A stretch of DNA of 9,333 bases, taken from positions 1 to 9,333 of the forward strand of contig JAEXPG010000204.1 in assembly GCA_023447015.1 (NCBI GenBank). Direction: 5' to 3'. A program made the translations under genes and the position numbers. The notes beneath the pieces were generated by a model. It worked only from the letters and a program-made list of their open reading frames with translations. It searched no databases and was not told the origin of the DNA. Each line of letters begins with the position of its first letter. The first letter of the stretch is position 1. This stretch comes from Verrucomicrobiota bacterium (GTDB taxonomy: Bacteria; Verrucomicrobiota; Verrucomicrobiia; Opitutales; Opitutaceae). Below are positions 5,664 through 9,333 of this stretch, one piece after another.

Positions 5664-8600
5664 ATGCCTCCGCTGCTCGATTCGCTGCGCGGTCGCCCGG
5701 CGCACAGCGCCGGCTGGCGGAGCGCAGCACTCGCGGCCACCTGCCTGCTCTGCGGACTGGCTCATTCCGGACTGGCGCAGGTCGTCACCATGCCGGCCGC
5801 GCCCGAAGGGCAAGTGGAAGCGGGCGCCCCTTCCTTCGTCGTCATCAGCCCCGATGGCATGGGCCTGAGCACCGCGCCCACCGAGATCCGCCGTCTGCCC
5901 GACGGCCGCATCCTCGCCGTCGCCCAACGCCAGTTGGCGTTCGGCGACGGCGTGCGCTGGGACACGTTCAGTCTGGCACCCAATATAGCCGGCAGCGGCA
6001 TCCGCAGTGTGCTCGTCGGCGCCGACGGCCGGTTATACGCCGGCGCCAACCATCATTTCTTCCGCATCGAGTTCGGCGAAGACTCCTTCTGGCGCCTGGT
6101 CGAGATCGCCGCGCTTCCCGATGTGGCCACCGCACCGTCCACCGTCCCGAGCGCCGCGTTTCCGGTCGGAGGCAGCTGTTTCTGGCACGGCTTCAGCGGA
6201 GGAGTCGTCGAATGGACGCCGGGCGCGGCGCCACGCACCATCGGCACGACCAACGCCGCCGAGAGCGTGTTCGAGGTCAACGGCCGTGTCTTCATCAGCG
6301 ACCGCGCCGATGGCATCCTGTATCGCCTCGACAACGGCACCATGGTCCCGGTCTTCCCCCCGGCCGAGTGCACGCCACGCCTGGCGATCTCCAGCAGCGC
6401 GCCGTTCGACGACAACCGGGCCCTGGTCGGCACCTACGCGCTCGGCGTCATGGTGTTCGACGGCAGCCGTCTTCATCCCTTCGTGACCCGGGGCGTGATC
6501 TCCGGTGGCGCCCGGATCAACGACCTCTGCGCCCTCCCGGGCGGCTTCTTCGCCGCCGCGGTCGACAAGGTCGGCATCGTCTTCTTCGACCGCCAAGGCC
6601 GGATCGTGCAGGCGCTCACGCACACGCTCGACCACCGGCTGTCCCGCACCCAGCGTTTCGTGACCGGCCCCGACGGCATCCTCTGGGCCCTGCTCAACGA
6701 GGGCGTCGCCCGCATCGAGTTCCCATCCCGGATCTCGCACCTCGAGCCGCTCATCGCCTCCGGAGTGACCATCGCCATGCCCTTCCGCCACGAGGGGAAA
6801 CTGTGGTTGCTGGCCGACGGCTGGATCCAGCGGGGCATCTACGACGAGTTCGGCCGCCTCGACCACTTCAAGGACGAGACGCCCGGCCCCAACTTCGTCT
6901 TCGCCTTCTCCTTCGCCGCCGGCCGGCTCGTGATCGGCACCGTCGACGGCATCTACCTCCGCGAAGGCGAGTCCTGGCGCATGGTCGCCCCCGGCATCGT
7001 CAACGCGCGGATCATGCCCGTCCCGCCGCGCGAGGGCCGCTGGCTCTACTGCGCCCGCGGCGAAATCGGTTGGATCACCCTCCCTCCCGGCGCCCCAGGC
7101 GTGGCCGAACGCTTTCCCGTGCCGGCACTGCAGGACAACTACGGCGCGATGGCCGATGCCGACGGCCGGGTCTGGCTGGAGCTCGGCGCCGGCCGAGTCG
7201 GCCTGATCCCACCCGTGGCCGGCCCGCCCACCGTCGCCATCTTCGGCGCCGACGCAGGACTCCCCGACAGCTGGGCCCAGGTCTTCGTCATCGACGGGAT
7301 CGCCCGCTTCAACGTCGGCAACACCATCTGGCGCTTCAACGAGCCCTCCCGCCGGTTCGAGCACGACACCACCTTCGCCGCCCGCTACGCCCAGGGCACG
7401 ATCGACGGTCGCCCCGGCCGCGACCCCCGCGGCCGGCTCTGGATCGGCAGCGGCGGAGTCGTCCGCGTGCTCGACGATTCCGGCGGCCGCGTGCGGCTGC
7501 TCGACGACCGCATCCTCCCCGGCCTCCAGCCCTACTACTTCACCTTCGAGGAAGACGGCGTCGTCTGGCTCCACGAGAACCGCCGCCTCGCCCGCTACGA
7601 CCCCGCGATGCCACAGGTGACCACGCCCGCCCCGCATGCGCTGATCACCGACGTCGTCCTGTCCGCCACCAACCGCCGGATGTTCAACACCACCGGCGCC
7701 CTGCCGCCCCTGGACTATGCCGACAATTCCCTCGTCGCCCACTTCATGGCCCCGGCCAACCCGTTCAGCCAGCCGGTCACCTTCGAGGTGCTGCTCGAGG
7801 GTGCCACCAGCGAATGGGTCTCCACCGGAACCGTCGGCTCCGCCGTCTTCAGCCGGTTGAAGGAAGGGTCCTATGCGCTCCACGTGCGCGCGCGCACGGG
7901 CAGTTCGCTCAGCGACGAGGCGCGCCTCGCCTTCACCATCCGCCCGCCGTGGTTCCGTACCTCCTGGGCCTATGCGATCTACGTGTGCGTTGTGCTCGGC
8001 GTCGTGATCCTCATCGCGTACCTCTCCACCTACCTCGAACGCCGCGAGAAGACCCGGCTGGGCCTGCTCGTCGCGCAGCGCACCGCCGAACTGCAACGCC
8101 AGGTCGAGGAGACGAAGCGCCAGGCCGCGGAGCTGCAGGCCAGCGAGGAGCGCTACCGCCGCCTCAGCACCGAGCTCGAGCAGCGCGTCGAGCAGCGCAC
8201 CGCCGAGCTGCACCAGGCCAACGACCGCCTCGTCGCCAGCAACCAGGAGCTCGAGGCCTTCTCGTACTCGGTCTCCCACGACCTCCGCGCCCCCCTGCGC
8301 AACATCAGCGGCTTCGCCGACCTGCTGCTGCGCCGGAGCGCCGGGCGGCTCGATGCCGAGGGCGACCGCTACCTCGCCAACGTCTCCGGTGAGGCCGTCC
8401 GCCTCGGCCACCTCATCGACAGCCTCCTCGACTTTTCCCGCCTGAGCCGCACCGAGCTCCAGCGCACCCCCTGCGATCTCGGCCGGCTCGTCGAGGCGGT
8501 CCGCCAGGAGCTGGCCCCCTCGATCGAGGGCCGCGCGGTCGAATGGCACCTCGGTCCGTTGCCGACCGTTGTCGGCGATCCGACCCTTCTGCGCCAGGTC

Positions 8601-8939
8601 TTCGCCAACCTCATCGGCAACGCCCTGAAGTTCTCCCGTCACCGCCGGCCCGCGATCGTCGAGATCGGCCAGCGCCCCGCCCCTCCGGGCCGCGCCACCG
8701 CCGAACACGTCGTCTTCGTCCGCGACAACGGCGCCGGCTTCGACCCCAAATACACCGACAAGCTGTTCGGCGTCTTCCAGCGCCTCCACCGCACCACCGA
8801 ATTCGAGGGCACCGGCATCGGCCTCGCCAACGTCCGGCGCATCGTCGCCCGCCACGGCGGCCGCGTCTGGGCCGAGGGTCGCCCCAACGAAGGCGCCACC
8901 TTCTTCGTCGCCCTGCCCGCCGAGCCGCCCGCACCGTAG
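5664..8939 (+). CDS. Propeller-type sensor histidine kinase (Reg_prop, Y_Y_Y, HisKA, HATPase)
   Basis: The 1091-residue membrane sensor has a signal peptide (about 1-38, GLA/Q cleavage). A periplasmic beta-propeller follows (about 40-670), with repeated D-G-(R/I)-(L/V)-(W/Y) blade motifs such as GPDGILWALL and DADGRVWLEL. Then come a Y_Y_Y domain (about 687-760), one transmembrane helix (about 768-788) and a cytoplasmic coiled coil (about 790-865). In the HisKA region SHDLRAPLR, H872 is the phospho-acceptor. The ATPase domain has N-box NLIGNALK (982-989), G1 DNGAGFD (1021-1027), F-box KLFGVF (1033-1038) and G2 GTGIGL (1049-1054), all intact. The family typically senses external carbohydrate-type ligands, but the ligand here is unknown. 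Unlike hybrid relatives it has no receiver or HTH domain, and no response regulator is near. Position +4 after H872 is Ala, not the Thr/Asn linked to phosphatase activity in other HisKA proteins. No Shine-Dalgarno is visible. It may be cotranscribed with the TPR gene. Confidence 0.93.
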   Translation: MPPLLDSLRGRPAHSAGWRSAALAATCLLCGLAHSGLAQVVTMPAAPEGQVEAGAPSFVVISPDGMGLSTAPTEIRRLPDGRILAVAQRQLAFGDGVRWDTFSLAPNIAGSGIRSVLVGADGRLYAGANHHFFRIEFGEDSFWRLVEIAALPDVATAPSTVPSAAFPVGGSCFWHGFSGGVVEWTPGAAPRTIGTTNAAESVFEVNGRVFISDRADGILYRLDNGTMVPVFPPAECTPRLAISSSAPFDDNRALVGTYALGVMVFDGSRLHPFVTRGVISGGARINDLCALPGGFFAAAVDKVGIVFFDRQGRIVQALTHTLDHRLSRTQRFVTGPDGILWALLNEGVARIEFPSRISHLEPLIASGVTIAMPFRHEGKLWLLADGWIQRGIYDEFGRLDHFKDETPGPNFVFAFSFAAGRLVIGTVDGIYLREGESWRMVAPGIVNARIMPVPPREGRWLYCARGEIGWITLPPGAPGVAERFPVPALQDNYGAMADADGRVWLELGAGRVGLIPPVAGPPTVAIFGADAGLPDSWAQVFVIDGIARFNVGNTIWRFNEPSRRFEHDTTFAARYAQGTIDGRPGRDPRGRLWIGSGGVVRVLDDSGGRVRLLDDRILPGLQPYYFTFEEDGVVWLHENRRLARYDPAMPQVTTPAPHALITDVVLSATNRRMFNTTGALPPLDYADNSLVAHFMAPANPFSQPVTFEVLLEGATSEWVSTGTVGSAVFSRLKEGSYALHVRARTGSSLSDEARLAFTIRPPWFRTSWAYAIYVCVVLGVVILIAYLSTYLERREKTRLGLLVAQRTAELQRQVEETKRQAAELQASEERYRRLSTELEQRVEQRTAELHQANDRLVASNQELEAFSYSVSHDLRAPLRNISGFADLLLRRSAGRLDAEGDRYLANVSGEAVRLGHLIDSLLDFSRLSRTELQRTPCDLGRLVEAVRQELAPSIEGRAVEWHLGPLPTVVGDPTLLRQVFANLIGNALKFSRHRRPAIVEIGQRPAPPGRATAEHVVFVRDNGAGFDPKYTDKLFGVFQRLHRTTEFEGTGIGLANVRRIVARHGGRVWAEGRPNEGATFFVALPAEPPAP

Positions 8940-8957
8940 CCCCCCACGGAACCGGCC

Positions 8958-9333
8958 GGCCGCCGCCGACGGCGACACCTGGCGCCTCGCCGGCAACACC
9001 GGTGGAACTCGCGTCGACCTGCAGCGGGTGCTCGCCGCACTCGCCGGCGCGTGGAACTGGGACGAGGAGCGTATCGATCGGCTCACCGTCCGGGCCCGGG
9101 CGCGCTCGCTCTGGCACCAGGGTCAGGCCCAAGCCGGAGTCGAGATCCTCGGCAAACTTCCCCCGCGCATCGACCCGTCGCTTGTCCTCGCCCTGCTCCA
9201 TGAATCATCCGGCGACGCCGACCCCGCGTGCCAACTGCTCGCGGAGTTCGCCCCAGACTCCGCCTTCCCGAGGAGAAGGCCTTGGCCGACGAACTCGCCA
9301 AACGCCTGGCCAAAACCGAAAAGACCACCGGCC
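8958..9333 (+). pseudogene. Decayed partial copy of the TPR gene 3' end (continues past window)
   Basis: From 8958 the DNA aligns with the TPR gene from 4897. Over 8972-9087 versus 4911-5026 I count about 105 of 116 identical bases. It then jumps to the equivalent of 5270 and continues to near the end of that gene. The frame reads DTWRLAGNTGGTRVDLQRVL, then WNWDEERID, then LWHQGQAQAG. Relative to the parent, 81 codons are lost at 9076-9087, 4 more near 9170-9180, and one base is lost near 9264-9268, which shifts the frame before the LPEEKALADELA counterpart. There is no 5' part, no start codon in frame and no usable leader: it begins only 18 bases after the kinase stop. At the edge the corrected frame reads ADELAKRLAKTEKTTG, which differs from the parent C-terminus, so the source was probably a diverged paralogue. 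These last 394 bases hold nothing else recognisable. Confidence 0.85.

Noticed and set aside
6033..9086. A 1017-codon open frame on the minus strand, antisense to the kinase.
   Set aside because: Its composition (runs of G, A, E, D, V) is the mirror of a GC-rich coding strand, it has no recognisable domain, and the kinase on the other strand has every expected motif.
9090..9099. The palindrome CCGGGCCCGG inside the TPR remnant.
   Set aside because: It arose by base changes in decayed coding sequence and is expected at this GC content; nothing suggests a site.
8940..9333. The downstream segment read as the start of an intact TPR gene.
   Set aside because: There is no in-frame start codon, the match begins in the middle of the parent gene, and a one-base loss breaks the frame near 9266.

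Overview
The window comes from a very GC-rich bacterial chromosome with strong C/G preference at third codon positions. The gene content is a periplasmic protein of tandem TonB C-terminal domains, a WcaI-like sugar transferase, a membrane-anchored TPR protein, and a two-component-regulator-propeller/Y_Y_Y sensor kinase. Three of the four genes also lack a clear Shine-Dalgarno sequence. This combination suggests a Verrucomicrobiota of the Opitutaceae type. That assignment is inference from gene style; no marker gene is present.

Layout: 1-173 is leader sequence with nothing convincing in it (no clear promoter, no RNA gene). 174-1370 (+) encodes a secreted protein made of four TonB_C-like repeats. 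It converges on 1467-2741 (-), a family 4 glycosyltransferase, across 96 bases that hold a possible bidirectional hairpin. A 203-base divergent region (2742-2944) separates the transferase from 2945-5518 (+), a TPR protein with an N-terminal membrane anchor whose C-terminal two thirds is a 291-residue tandem duplication. After 145 bases with two inverted repeats comes 5664-8939 (+), a 1091-residue sensor histidine kinase with a periplasmic beta-propeller. The last 394 bases contain no intact gene: from 8958 to the window edge they are a decayed second copy of the 3' end of the TPR gene.

How the genes may work together: the TPR protein and kinase are codirectional neighbours, and a TPR remnant directly follows the kinase. 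This suggests that a TPR-kinase module was once tandemly duplicated here and the second copy has decayed at least in part. The kinase has no receiver or DNA-binding domain and no response regulator is present in the window, so its output partner must be elsewhere. The glycosyltransferase probably serves extracellular polysaccharide or lipopolysaccharide assembly but stands alone here. I found no mobile element, CRISPR array, tRNA or rRNA, and no clearly new multi-gene system. The most unusual items are the four-fold TonB_C protein, the TPR duplication with its downstream remnant, and a PAS-like cap motif without a PAS core in the kinase linker.
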